From JACZST01 sp964195155 (GTDB lineage Bacteria; Actinomycetota; Acidimicrobiia; Spongiisociales; UBA5794), in NCBI GenBank assembly GCA_964195155.1, contig CAXMOP010000021.1, forward strand, positions 8,252 through 72,251: DNA of 64,000 nt, given 5' to 3'. The notes beneath the pieces are model-generated. The model did no database searches, was not told the DNA's origin, and saw only the letters and a program-made list of their open reading frames with translations. Both the position numbers and the translations under genes were made by a program. Of this stretch, positions 51,206 to 58,851 are shown piece after piece (the stretch's first letter is position 1; every line of letters begins with the position of its first letter).

Positions 51206-51996
51206 CCATCCAGCCGAGCTCCCAAACGGGGAACACGACGACCACCGCAACGTTGCTTGGCACCTATCTGCTGCGCCTCGGCGACGACAACCTCATTCTC
51301 GCCCAGCGCCTTGGCGAGTACATCTCGCGCGCTCCGGACCTCGAGGAGGACCTCGCGGTGGCCAACATCGCCCTCGACCACATCGGCGTGGCTCAGCATT
51401 TGTACACCTACACCGGCGAGGTCGAGGATGACGGACGCAGCGAGGACGACTTCGCCTTTCTCCGCTCCGAGCGCGAGTTCACCAATGCACTGCTGGTCGA
51501 GCAGCCACATGACGGATTCGGTGACTTGATTACCCGCCAGTTCTTCTTCGACGCATACCAGCTCGAGTTGTGGACGGCCCTTGCACAATCCGCCGACGAG
51601 CGTCTCGCCGGGATCGCCTCCAAGGCAGTCAAAGAGGCGCGCTATCACCTCAGACACAGCTCGAGCTGGATGATCCGGCTCGGTGACGGCACAGAAGAGT
51701 CGCACCAACGCATCCAGCGTTCGGTCAACGATCTGTGGCGGTTCACCGGTGAGCTCTTCGATGGCGACTCGGTTGACCGCGACCTGTCGAACGCGGGCGT
51801 AGGCGTCGACCCGGGAACGTTGCGCCCCGCCTGGGAACGAACGGTCACCGAGGTGCTGGCCGAAGCGACGCTCGAGCGTCCAGACGATCCGTATCAGGCA
51901 AGCGGCGGTAGGCACGGGGTTCACGGCGAGCATCTCGGCCACCTGCTCGCCGAGATGCAATGGATGCAGCGGACTTTCCCGGATCTCACCTGGTGA
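51202..51996 (+). CDS. paaC: phenylacetyl-CoA epoxidase subunit PaaC
   Basis: The protein has 264 aa, a ferritin-like structural subunit related to PaaA with only part of the diiron ligands (LEEDLAVANIALDHIGVAQHL, KAVKEARYHLRHSSSWMIRL). It forms the stable PaaAC heterotetramer. GTG start overlapping paaB; its TGA overlaps the ATG of paaD. Confidence 0.95.
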   Translation: MTIQPSSQTGNTTTTATLLGTYLLRLGDDNLILAQRLGEYISRAPDLEEDLAVANIALDHIGVAQHLYTYTGEVEDDGRSEDDFAFLRSEREFTNALLVEQPHDGFGDLITRQFFFDAYQLELWTALAQSADERLAGIASKAVKEARYHLRHSSSWMIRLGDGTEESHQRIQRSVNDLWRFTGELFDGDSVDRDLSNAGVGVDPGTLRPAWERTVTEVLAEATLERPDDPYQASGGRHGVHGEHLGHLLAEMQWMQRTFPDLTW

Positions 51997-52457
51997 TGGC
52001 CAGCGCCATCGACGAGCTGCTCGCTGCGGTCGTCGACCCGGAGATCCCGGTGCTCACGATTGCCGACCTCGGCGTCCTGCGAGGGGCTTCGGTCGACGAA
52101 CACGGCGTGGTCACGGTGACGATCACCCCCACCTATTCGGGGTGCCCGGCAATGGGCGTCATCGAGGAGGACATCGTGTCGACCCTCGAAGCCGGCGGAT
52201 ACGACCAGATCGTGGTGCGCACGACCTTCAGCCCGGCCTGGACCTCGGACTGGATGAGCGAAGAAGCCAAGCGGCGACTGAACGAATACGGCATCGCCCC
52301 GCCACAGCAAGTCGGGAGCACACCCGAGCCCGTGTTGTGTCCGCAGTGCGCAGCGCCGGAAACCAGGCTCGTTGCCGAGTTCGGCTCCACGGCCTGCAAG
52401 GCGCTGATGGTGTGCAGCTCGTGCGCCGAGCCCTTCGACCACTTCAAAGCAATATGA
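51996..52457 (+). CDS. paaD: PaaD, Fe-S/diiron maturation factor
   Basis: The protein has 153 aa. The MIP18/DUF59 domain shows DPEIPVLTIADLGVLRG and TPTYSGCPAMGVIEEDI. The C-terminal zinc ribbon has CPQCAAPETRL and CSSCAEPFDHF. PaaD is thought to help assemble the epoxidase cofactors. Its TGA is the first part of hairpin S6. Confidence 0.94.
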   Translation: MASAIDELLAAVVDPEIPVLTIADLGVLRGASVDEHGVVTVTITPTYSGCPAMGVIEEDIVSTLEAGGYDQIVVRTTFSPAWTSDWMSEEAKRRLNEYGIAPPQQVGSTPEPVLCPQCAAPETRLVAEFGSTACKALMVCSSCAEPFDHFKAI

Positions 52458-52551
52458 GTCGCGAGTCGCGAGTCGCGAGTCGCGAGTTACGAGTCGCGAA
52501 CGACTCGTCGCTTGTCATGCTCGCGTCTCGCGTCTCGCGACTCGCGACTTC
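52456..52551. repeat. S6: heptad-repeat hairpin inside the paa operon
   Basis: The left arm has five to six GAGTCGC/GAGTTAC units and the right arm GCGTCTC/GCGACTC units (about 52521-52549). It lies between paaD and paaE, where the upstream genes overlap; it would form a strong hairpin in the operon mRNA. Confidence 0.85.
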
Positions 52552-52553
52552 TC

Positions 52554-53615
52554 ATGGCTGCTGAGTTTCACTCGCTCGCCATCGCCTCCATCGACCGGCT
52601 CACCGACGCCTCGGTGACGATCCGCTTTGCCGTGCCACCAGAGCTGGTGGCCGATTACCGGTTCACCCCGGGCCAGCACGTGATCGTTCGCGGGGACGTC
52701 GATGGTGAAGACGTGCGTCGGAGCTATTCCATCTGCACGAGCGCCAACTCCGGTGAGCTCCGGGTCGCGGTCAAACAGCTCGACGGCGGAGCCTTCTCGA
52801 CCTATGTCAACAAGGAGCTGACCGCGGGCGACCGGCTCGAGGTCACGCTTCCGGTTGGTGAGTTCATCATCGAGACGGATGCTGCCAACGCGAGTCACTA
52901 TCTGGCGATCGCCGCGGGCAGCGGCATCACCCCGATCATGTCGATGATTGCCACGGTTCTCGAAGACGAGCCGAACAGCCGCTTCACCCTCGTTTACGGC
53001 AACCGCAACTCGATGTCGGTGATGTTCCTCGAGGAGCTCAGTGACCTCAAGGATCGGTATCCGAGCCGGCTCGTGCTCATCCACGTGCTGAGCCGGGAGT
53101 CCAACATCATTCCCCTCTACGACGGTCGCATCGACGGTGCCAAGCTCGATGAGTTGTTCGCAACGGTCGTCGACGCTCACACCGTCGACGGCTGGTATCT
53201 GTGCGGGCCGTCCGGCGTCGTAGAGGCTGCGCGCAAGACCCTGGCCACGCTCGGAGTGGATGAGGAGTCGATCCACGACGAGCTGTTCTATGCCGGTGAT
53301 GAGGTGCGCCCCCAAATCCCCGCCGACGACCCGGACGGTTCGACCGTGCGGTTCACGCTCAACGGCCGCACCTCGACGATGGTGATCGACCCGGCCGGTC
53401 TCAGCATCCTCGACCATGCCCTTGTGGTGCGGCCCGACGCCCCGTTCTCGTGCCAGAGCGGTGCCTGTGCCTCGTGCCGGGCGGTGGTGACCGCGGGTGA
53501 AGTGCGCATGGACCGGAACTGGGCACTCAGCGACGCCGAAGTTGAACGGGGCGATGTCCTCACCTGCCAGTCCCATCCCGTCTCCGAGTTCGTCGAGCTG
53601 ACGTACGACCGATGA
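52554..53615 (+). CDS. paaE: phenylacetyl-CoA epoxidase reductase PaaE
   Basis: The protein has 353 aa. FAD-binding (RRSYSICTSAN), NAD(P)-binding (LAIAAGSGITPIMSMI, LVYGNRNS) and a C-terminal plant-type 2Fe-2S domain (FSCQSGACASCRA and LTCQSHP). It feeds electrons to PaaA. The ATG at 52554 follows hairpin S6 directly; no clear Shine-Dalgarno is left there. It overlaps the tetR gene by 4 bp. Confidence 0.95.
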   Translation: MAAEFHSLAIASIDRLTDASVTIRFAVPPELVADYRFTPGQHVIVRGDVDGEDVRRSYSICTSANSGELRVAVKQLDGGAFSTYVNKELTAGDRLEVTLPVGEFIIETDAANASHYLAIAAGSGITPIMSMIATVLEDEPNSRFTLVYGNRNSMSVMFLEELSDLKDRYPSRLVLIHVLSRESNIIPLYDGRIDGAKLDELFATVVDAHTVDGWYLCGPSGVVEAARKTLATLGVDEESIHDELFYAGDEVRPQIPADDPDGSTVRFTLNGRTSTMVIDPAGLSILDHALVVRPDAPFSCQSGACASCRAVVTAGEVRMDRNWALSDAEVERGDVLTCQSHPVSEFVELTYDR

Positions 53616-54199
53616 GCAGAACCACCAGAGACGACGTCGTCGCTGCCGCCGGGCGCCTGTTCGCTGAACGCGGCTATCACGGAACTTCAATGCGGGATCT
53701 TGGCCGCGAACTTGGACTCCTCGGCTCGTCGCTGTACTCACACGTCGAAGGCAAACAGCAGTTGCTCGTCGAGGTGGTCGACCGCGGCGCCGGCTTCTTT
53801 CAGGATGCCGCCGAGGCGGCGCTGGCGAGCGAGGGGTTGGCCGCTGCTCGGCTCCGTGCACTCATTGCCGGGCACATCGGCGTGGTGCTGGACCATCGAC
53901 CGGAGGTGCGGACCTACCTCAACGAGGCATCGGTGCTCGACGGCGACCTGCGCGACGGCGTGATCGCCGCCCGCGACCGGTACGAGGAAGCGTTTCGGAC
54001 CGTGCTCAAGGAGGGCTCTGCCGATGGCTCCTTCCGTGGCGACATCGACATTGCGATGGCCGCGATCTTCATCCTCTCGATCCTGAACGCCGTAGATCGC
54101 TGGTATCGCGAGGACGGCCGGATGAACCGCGGTGAACTGGTCGATCACCTGTTTCTGTTCGTGATCAAGGGGCTCACCGAGGAGGGTGCTCAACAATGA
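53612..54199 (+). CDS. TetR-family regulator, probable Paa repressor
   Basis: The protein has 195 aa. The N-terminal helix-turn-helix VVAAAGRLFAERGYHGTSMRDLGRELGLLGSSLYSHVEGK is split over residues 8-50. The rest is a helical ligand domain of the TetR_C_33/AcrR type. It is the last gene of the operon, and the perfect palindrome at the paa promoter is its likely target (PaaR-like). Its last codons (EEGAQQ) and TGA derive from element A5. Confidence 0.88.
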   Translation: MSRTTRDDVVAAAGRLFAERGYHGTSMRDLGRELGLLGSSLYSHVEGKQQLLVEVVDRGAGFFQDAAEAALASEGLAAARLRALIAGHIGVVLDHRPEVRTYLNEASVLDGDLRDGVIAARDRYEEAFRTVLKEGSADGSFRGDIDIAMAAIFILSILNAVDRWYREDGRMNRGELVDHLFLFVIKGLTEEGAQQ

Positions 54200-54288
54200 C
54201 GGGTGCGATGAGCCGGCGCGTGCGCGAGAGTTGGGCGGCTTATCCCATCCACGCCGGCCCGCGACTCTGGACTCTCGACTCTCTCTAG
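54181..54288. repeat. A5: MITE-like element, degenerate, with heptad tail
   Basis: GGAGGGTGCTCAACAATGAC begins like A1 and supplies the TGA of the tetR gene. The right half has diverged and ends with GACTCTGGACTCTCGACTCT units like the right arm of S3. Confidence 0.65.
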
Positions 54289-54365
54289 CCGGGAATCAGC
54301 TCCACTTGGTCCTGGTTGCTCGAATGCCGGATCACAACCACACCACCAATCCGAGGAGCTGGACG

Positions 54366-55118
54366 ATGGCCGAGACGCGAGGCAGGGTCAGGGTCGAAGA
54401 CGGCCACAAACGAGTACGGGTCTACCTCGGTGGCGAGGTCGTCGCAGACTCGGTGAGCCCGAAATACGTGTGGGAACGGCCGTACTACCCGACCTACTAC
54501 TTCCCGGCGGCAGACGTTCGCACGGATCTGTTGGTCGACACCGGCGACACCTACCGATCGCCGAGCCGGGGCACCGCATCCGTGCACACCGTCAAGGCGG
54601 GTGGTCGGGAGGCATCGGCTGCGGTACGGGTTTGGGACCAGGCCGAGATCGATGAGATCAAGGGCTACGTCTCGTTCAACTGGAACGCCATGTCGCGTTG
54701 GTTCGAGGAGGAAGAAGAGGTGTACGTCCATGCCCGCGACCCGTACAAGCGCGTCGATATTCTCCAGTCGTCCCGTCACATCGAGGTGGTGATCGACGGC
54801 GCGACCGTCGCCGACTCGCACCAGCCGAAGCTCCTCTTCGAAACTGGTCTGCCGGTGCGCTACTACTTGCCGAAGACCGACGTTCGCCTGGATCTGCTCG
54901 TTTCCTCCGACACCGCGACCAGCTGTCCCTACAAGGGAGATGCGGAGTACTGGCATGTGCGTACCGCCGACGGACTGGTCGAGGACATCGTCTGGTCGTA
55001 TCCGACTCCGGTCGCTGAGTCGGCGCCGATAGCCGGCTATGTCTCGTTCTACAACGAGAAAGTCGACATCATCGTCGACGGCGAGCTCGAGGCCCGGCCG
55101 GAAACGGTATTCAGCTAG
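54366..55118 (+). CDS. DUF427 protein with two domains
   Basis: The protein has 250 aa made of two related DUF427 units: YLGGEVVADSVSPKYVWERPYYPTYYFPAADV in the first and VVIDGATVADSHQPKLLFETGLPVRYYLPKTDV in the second (each split, residues about 20-50 and 137-170). Each ends in SFNW or SFYN sequence. DUF427 proteins are common in actinobacteria and of unknown function. The TAG stop is part of element A6. Confidence 0.85.
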   Translation: MAETRGRVRVEDGHKRVRVYLGGEVVADSVSPKYVWERPYYPTYYFPAADVRTDLLVDTGDTYRSPSRGTASVHTVKAGGREASAAVRVWDQAEIDEIKGYVSFNWNAMSRWFEEEEEVYVHARDPYKRVDILQSSRHIEVVIDGATVADSHQPKLLFETGLPVRYYLPKTDVRLDLLVSSDTATSCPYKGDAEYWHVRTADGLVEDIVWSYPTPVAESAPIAGYVSFYNEKVDIIVDGELEARPETVFS

Positions 55119-55230
55119 GAGGGTGTTGAGCAATCCTCCAGCGTGCCGACGCTGACTGGAGAAACCGAGTCACCGCAACACGCAAGCGAGCGGCGGCTCA
55201 GGGCATTCGTCATTGTTCAACACCGTCCTA
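55115..55230. repeat. A6: MITE-like element overlapping a stop codon
   Basis: CTAGGAGGGTGTTGAGCAAT at the left, inverted at the right (ATTGTTCAACACCGTCCTA). It is oriented as A4 and closely similar to it (GAGAAACCGAGTCACCGCAA in both). The left end supplies the TAG of the DUF427 gene. Confidence 0.85.
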
Positions 55231-55241
55231 ACGTCAGCCGG

Positions 55242-56081
55242 TCATTGCGGTTTGTCGCGCAACGACTCGACCTCTTCGATCGCCGAGGCTGCTTTCTCGT
55301 CGCCCATCCGAGGCAGCTTTGCCGACCTGGCCTCATAGCGTGAGGGCCGTTGTGATCTGGGGGACCACCCGACGTCTCCGATGTCGTCGACCGGCTCGGG
55401 CACCGGCTCGCGAAGATCGATGGTGACCTTCTCTTCGGGCTCGATCGAGAGGTTTTGGCTCCCTGCGGTCTCGAGAATGGCCGCCGCCATTGTCTTGGCG
55501 TAGCTGACCAACTCAATAGTCTCCGCTGCGGTGAGCTCGCGTAATTGCTCAGCAAACCGCTGCGCACCGGCGCGGGTGGCGGCGGCTTCCGTCTTGGCCT
55601 CGGAGACGATATCGGCTGCTTCTTCATGGGCTTCGGTGAGCAGGAGGTCGCGGTTGGTCTTCGCCGCGGCAAGCAGGCGGGCCTGGTTCGATTCGATTTG
55701 TTCGGTGGTGGATAGGGCGTCCTCGACGATGATCACGGCGCGTTCCTTCAGCCGCACCGCCTGAGCTATTGCTGCGGCGAGGACGCGCTGTGCCTCCTCG
55801 GCAGACAGATGGGCTGCGGATTCGGCCGGCCCAGTCCCGGATTCTCGCGCCATCGCACTGCTGGCGACGGCCTGATGGAATCCGTTCTCCGAACTTCCGT
55901 GGAGGTCGTGGACGTCCCGGCGCAGTTCGACATTTCTCAGCTCGGCGGCCCTGGCCGCATTCTCGAGCTCGGCCATCGCCATGGCGACGCGATGGAGATA
56001 CCGGCTCACGTCGCTGCGGTCAAACCCCTTGCGTTTGAGGGGGAAACTCCGCCGTTCGATTTCCTCGGGTCCGAGGTCCAT
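55242..56081 (-). CDS. DivIVA-domain coiled-coil protein
   Basis: The protein has 279 aa. The N-terminal DivIVA-type segment (RRSFPLKRKGFDRSDVSRYL) is followed by long Ala/Glu-rich coiled coil (residues 35-200). The tail is acidic and Pro-rich. DivIVA-like proteins (Wag31, SepIVA) mark poles or septa in actinobacteria and link to cell-wall growth. The spacing here is closer to the short-N-terminal DivIVA-domain group than to Wag31. Its stop lies 11 bp from element A6. Confidence 0.8.
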   Translation of the reverse strand: MDLGPEEIERRSFPLKRKGFDRSDVSRYLHRVAMAMAELENAARAAELRNVELRRDVHDLHGSSENGFHQAVASSAMARESGTGPAESAAHLSAEEAQRVLAAAIAQAVRLKERAVIIVEDALSTTEQIESNQARLLAAAKTNRDLLLTEAHEEAADIVSEAKTEAAATRAGAQRFAEQLRELTAAETIELVSYAKTMAAAILETAGSQNLSIEPEEKVTIDLREPVPEPVDDIGDVGWSPRSQRPSRYEARSAKLPRMGDEKAASAIEEVESLRDKPQ

Positions 56082-56194
56082 GGCGCCTTCCGGAAGGCAG
56101 GTACGATCCCTTCAGGATAACGAGCCGGGATGTGGGCGCCGTGCACCTGCAATAAACATCGCCGGCGCCGCGTTTCCAAAACGGGAGGTGCTCG

Positions 56195-56746
56195 ATGCCG
56201 ACAGACATCGCATTGCTCATTATCAGGGTCGCCGTAGGTCTGGTTCTCTTAGCCCACGGGATCAAGCACGCACGCGGACAGAAGAAGACCACTGCATGGT
56301 TCGGGAGCATCGGGTTCCGTCAGCCCGGGATGCAATGGATGGCTTCTTCGGCATCCGAGATCGGCATCGGCGTACTGCTAGTGGTCGGGGCGCTGACCTC
56401 GTTCGCGGCGGCAGGGTTGATCGCGATCATGGTGGTCGCGTTCATCTCGGTGCACCGCTACGCGGGATTCTGGGTCACCGCTCGGCCCGATGAAGGCTGG
56501 GAGTATGTATTCGTGATCGCATCGGTCGGATTCGCGGTGGCCATCGGGGGACCGGGCTCGGTGTCCGTTGATTCAGCGATCGGGATTGCAGACAGCGTTG
56601 ACGGCTGGGTGGGCTTTGGCATAGCAGTGCTCGGTGTGTTGGCTGCTTTTGGCCAGGTGGCGATGTTCTATCGCCCGAGCGAAGCGGAGCCAGCGGTCGA
56701 GGAAGGCACGGAAACAGCGGCCCCGGGTGGACTCGCTGACTCCTAG
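56195..56746 (+). CDS. DoxX-family membrane protein
   Basis: The protein has 183 aa with four hydrophobic helices. The N-terminal LLIIRVAVGLVLLAHGIKHA and IGFRQPGMQWMASSASEIGIGVLLVVG are DoxX-type. Mycobacterial DoxX works with superoxide dismutase and a thiol exporter in redox control; no such partner is seen here. It is divergent from the DivIVA gene. GGGAGG lies upstream. Confidence 0.85.
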   Translation: MPTDIALLIIRVAVGLVLLAHGIKHARGQKKTTAWFGSIGFRQPGMQWMASSASEIGIGVLLVVGALTSFAAAGLIAIMVVAFISVHRYAGFWVTARPDEGWEYVFVIASVGFAVAIGGPGSVSVDSAIGIADSVDGWVGFGIAVLGVLAAFGQVAMFYRPSEAEPAVEEGTETAAPGGLADS

Positions 56747-56755
56747 ACGAACTCG

Positions 56756-56935
56756 CTATTTCTTGTTCGTCCCGTAGAACATGTTCCGGATCCGCGCCTC
56801 GACCTCTTTTGGGTCCTCATTCTCGACGCCGTTGCTTCGAGCAAACACTTGGCTCAGACGGGATTGAGTGACCTCGGCATGCCGAGCCCGTTTCTTTTTG
56901 GAGTCACGCTCTCCGCGTTTTCTTAGCCAAGCCAT
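56756..56935 (-). CDS. small basic protein (hypothetical)
   Basis: This 59-aa ORF starts AWLRKRGERDSKKKRARHAE, and continues through LSQVFARSNGVENEDPKEVEARIRNMF (split). It is strongly basic at the N-terminus and amphipathic later, with normal codon use, and fills an otherwise empty gap. It is convergent with the DoxX gene. Function unknown; a nucleic-acid-binding role is possible. Confidence 0.5.
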   Translation of the reverse strand: MAWLRKRGERDSKKKRARHAEVTQSRLSQVFARSNGVENEDPKEVEARIRNMFYGTNKK

Positions 56936-57000
56936 AGGCTTCTATCGGCAGGCGTTCGCAGTGACATGAGACTTTCGATTCGCGCTCTCGCAGAGAGTAG

Positions 57001-57687
57001 CTATTGCCTGCTCAGTGTCACTAGGCCGTTCGAATCATTGACGCGTAAGGCAAAATCGAACGCATCGACCATCAGGCATAGCTCGATGTCGCCGTCATCG
57101 ATCCATGAGGCCGCTCGCAGCCGCTTCGTGCCGGCACCGGCGAGTACTGAAGCGATGACGGCTTCGGCCTCGAGTTCGCGTTCCAACAGCGTTCCCGCAA
57201 TCACATTTCCGGTCAGTTCGTCTTCGTCGTGCGGAACTGAGGGCGACCCGCCCGACGACACGAGGGCGACGGTCCGCTCTTTTCCGAGTGATTCGGCGGT
57301 GGCGCGTGCGACGAGCAGGCTCGCCGCGTAGATCGGGCCAGCACCCGCTTCAACCGCCGCCACGACGCAGCGGGTCCCTGCGGTGGTGCGCATCACAACC
57401 GTTGCCCCGGCCAGGCCGCCATGGGCGATCACTTCCGTCGGGGAATTCCCGAGATCGAAGTCATCCGGGCGCCGGCCTTGATCCTCACCGCACAGCAGGG
57501 CGCGATCATGATGTGCGGCGATGCGCCGGGCTTCATCGACACCGTCGGTGAGGATGAGCCGGCTCACCCCGGCGTCGAGGAGATAGGCGGCGGTCGAGAA
57601 GGCGCGGTAGGTGTCGATCACAACAGTCGGCCCCGATGCTGTTGCGGCTCCGTCGAGGCCGACAGTGCGGGTGATGGTCGGCGGCAC
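57001..57687 (-). CDS. 2-phosphosulfolactate phosphatase-like protein (ComB family)
   Basis: The protein has about 228 aa. VVIDTYRAFSTAAYLLDAG, VMRTTAGTRCVVAAV and LLCGEDQG follow the ComB fold; the VIDxxRA and TTNGT-like (here TTAGT) motifs are the recognised ones. ComB removes phosphate from phosphosulfolactate in coenzyme M synthesis, but bacterial members are widespread and their role is unclear. No other com gene is seen. The GTG at 57687 is taken as start; the frame upstream only translates E and B repeats. Confidence 0.75.
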   Translation of the reverse strand: MPPTITRTVGLDGAATASGPTVVIDTYRAFSTAAYLLDAGVSRLILTDGVDEARRIAAHHDRALLCGEDQGRRPDDFDLGNSPTEVIAHGGLAGATVVMRTTAGTRCVVAAVEAGAGPIYAASLLVARATAESLGKERTVALVSSGGSPSVPHDEDELTGNVIAGTLLERELEAEAVIASVLAGAGTKRLRAASWIDDGDIELCLMVDAFDFALRVNDSNGLVTLSRQ

Positions 57688-57702
57688 GCGGGGAGGGTAA
57701 CC

Positions 57703-57777
57703 ATCCTTGCTGGGCGGCTCGCGGGGGCTCGCCGCCTGACTGCCTGATCTTGCGTTCTCTGCTGCGAAGCAATTCGG
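57703..57777 (-). repeat. E3: family-E element
   Basis: Reverse orientation: read on the minus strand it has GAATTGCTTCGCAGCAGAGA, ATCAGGCAGTCAGGCGGCGA and GAGCCGCCCAGCAAG. It ends about 15 bp before the ComB-like gene start. Confidence 0.8.
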
Positions 57778-57789
57778 TGTGCGTACACC

Positions 57790-58140
57790 GAGGCCGTCGC
57801 CCTCTCCTTTTGCTCCCCACTCAGGGGGGAGTCCCGCCGCCAGGCGGGGAGGGGGGTCAAACCGTGGTCGCGAGAAGCGCTTTGACCCCCCTTCGCCTCG
57901 CTGCGCTCGGCACCTCCCCCTGAGGGGGAGGCAAAGAAGCCGCCTCGACGGGGGGAATACCGCCGGAGAGTGGAGGGGGGTCGAGGCGTGGCGCCAGGGG
58001 CCCCTCTCCTTTTGCTCCCCCCTCAGGGGGGAGTCCCGCCGCCAGGCGGGGAGGGGGGTCAAGGCGTGGTCGCGAACAACGCCTTGACCCCCTCCGCCTC
58101 GCTGCGCTCGGCACCTCCCCCTGAGGGGGAGGCAAAGGAG
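57790..58140. repeat. B4/B5: GC-rich multi-hairpin units in a 577-bp gene-free gap
   Basis: Two family-B units at about 57815-57935 and 58015-58137 in the same orientation, each running from CTCAGGGGGGAGTCCCGCCG through GGGGAGGGGGGTCAA to CCTCCCCCTGAGGGGGAGGC. Between them is a short spacer. The gap lies between the divergent ComB-like and Yip1-like genes. No gene seen. Confidence 0.8.
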
Positions 58141-58168
58141 TCGCCTGGCGTCCTCGGTATCGCCGCCA

Positions 58169-58247
58169 CTGAATTGCTTCTCGCTCGAGAGCTCGCGATC
58201 AGGCAGTCGCCGCCGAGCGGACTGCGAGGCGGCCAACAAGCATGGCG
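58169..58247 (+). repeat. E4: family-E element
   Basis: GAATTGCTTCTCGCTCGAGA, GCGATCAGGCAGTCGCCGCC and GGCGGCCAACAAGCATGG. It ends just before the Yip1-like gene. Confidence 0.75.
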
Positions 58248-58264
58248 CGCGGTTCAGCTTTATC

Positions 58265-58846
58265 GTGACCGGACTCATGCTCCAAAACATGATCCGCGCC
58301 GGCGCGCTCGATTCCGACTTCTACAACCTCGTCGAACGCGACCCGTCTTTGAACGGGCAGGCGTTCTTCGTCGTCGTGATCGCCAATGGGCTTGCCGGTG
58401 TTGGAGCATGGATCGGCCTGGGTGAGGTGGTTGGATCGGAGATCTGGGAGGGTGTCCGCGCCTGGTTTGCTTTCGGCACATGGATCGGTCTAGACGACGG
58501 AGGCCTGCCTTTCGCTGTGGTGGCCAACATCGCATTGGCGCTGACCGGGTGGGTCGTATGGGCATGGACGACGGGCTTCATCGGCGCACGTGTTTTCGGC
58601 GGCACGACCGACTTCGCCGAGATGGCCCGCGTTCTCGGGTTTGCCCAGGCGCCCCGCGTGATCGCAGTGATTCCACTGCTCGGACCCGTCGCCGCCGTCT
58701 GGACGCTGGTCGCTTCCGTGATTGCGATCCGGCAAGGACTCGACTTGGACACCCCGCGCGCCATCGGGACTGCGATTGGAGGATGGCTTGTGTGGGTCGT
58801 CCTGCAGCTCGGAGCGCTGCTGATCGCGGGGACGCTCTTCGGTTAG
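58265..58846 (+). CDS. Yip1-domain-like membrane protein
   Basis: The protein has 193 aa. A short amphipathic N-terminus (MLQNMIRAGALDSDFYNLVERDP) leads into five to six hydrophobic segments, with a conserved-type ARVLGFAQAPRVIAVIPLLG between the last helices. This is the pattern of bacterial Yip1-family proteins; function unknown. The start may be the GTG at 58265 or the ATG at 58277; repeat E4 is directly upstream. Confidence 0.7.
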   Translation: MTGLMLQNMIRAGALDSDFYNLVERDPSLNGQAFFVVVIANGLAGVGAWIGLGEVVGSEIWEGVRAWFAFGTWIGLDDGGLPFAVVANIALALTGWVVWAWTTGFIGARVFGGTTDFAEMARVLGFAQAPRVIAVIPLLGPVAAVWTLVASVIAIRQGLDLDTPRAIGTAIGGWLVWVVLQLGALLIAGTLFG

Positions 58847-58851
58847 CAGGC

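Noticed and set aside
57690..58290. N-terminal extension of the ComB-like gene (about 200 residues)
   Set aside because: It merely translates E and B repeats; the conserved protein begins near 57687.
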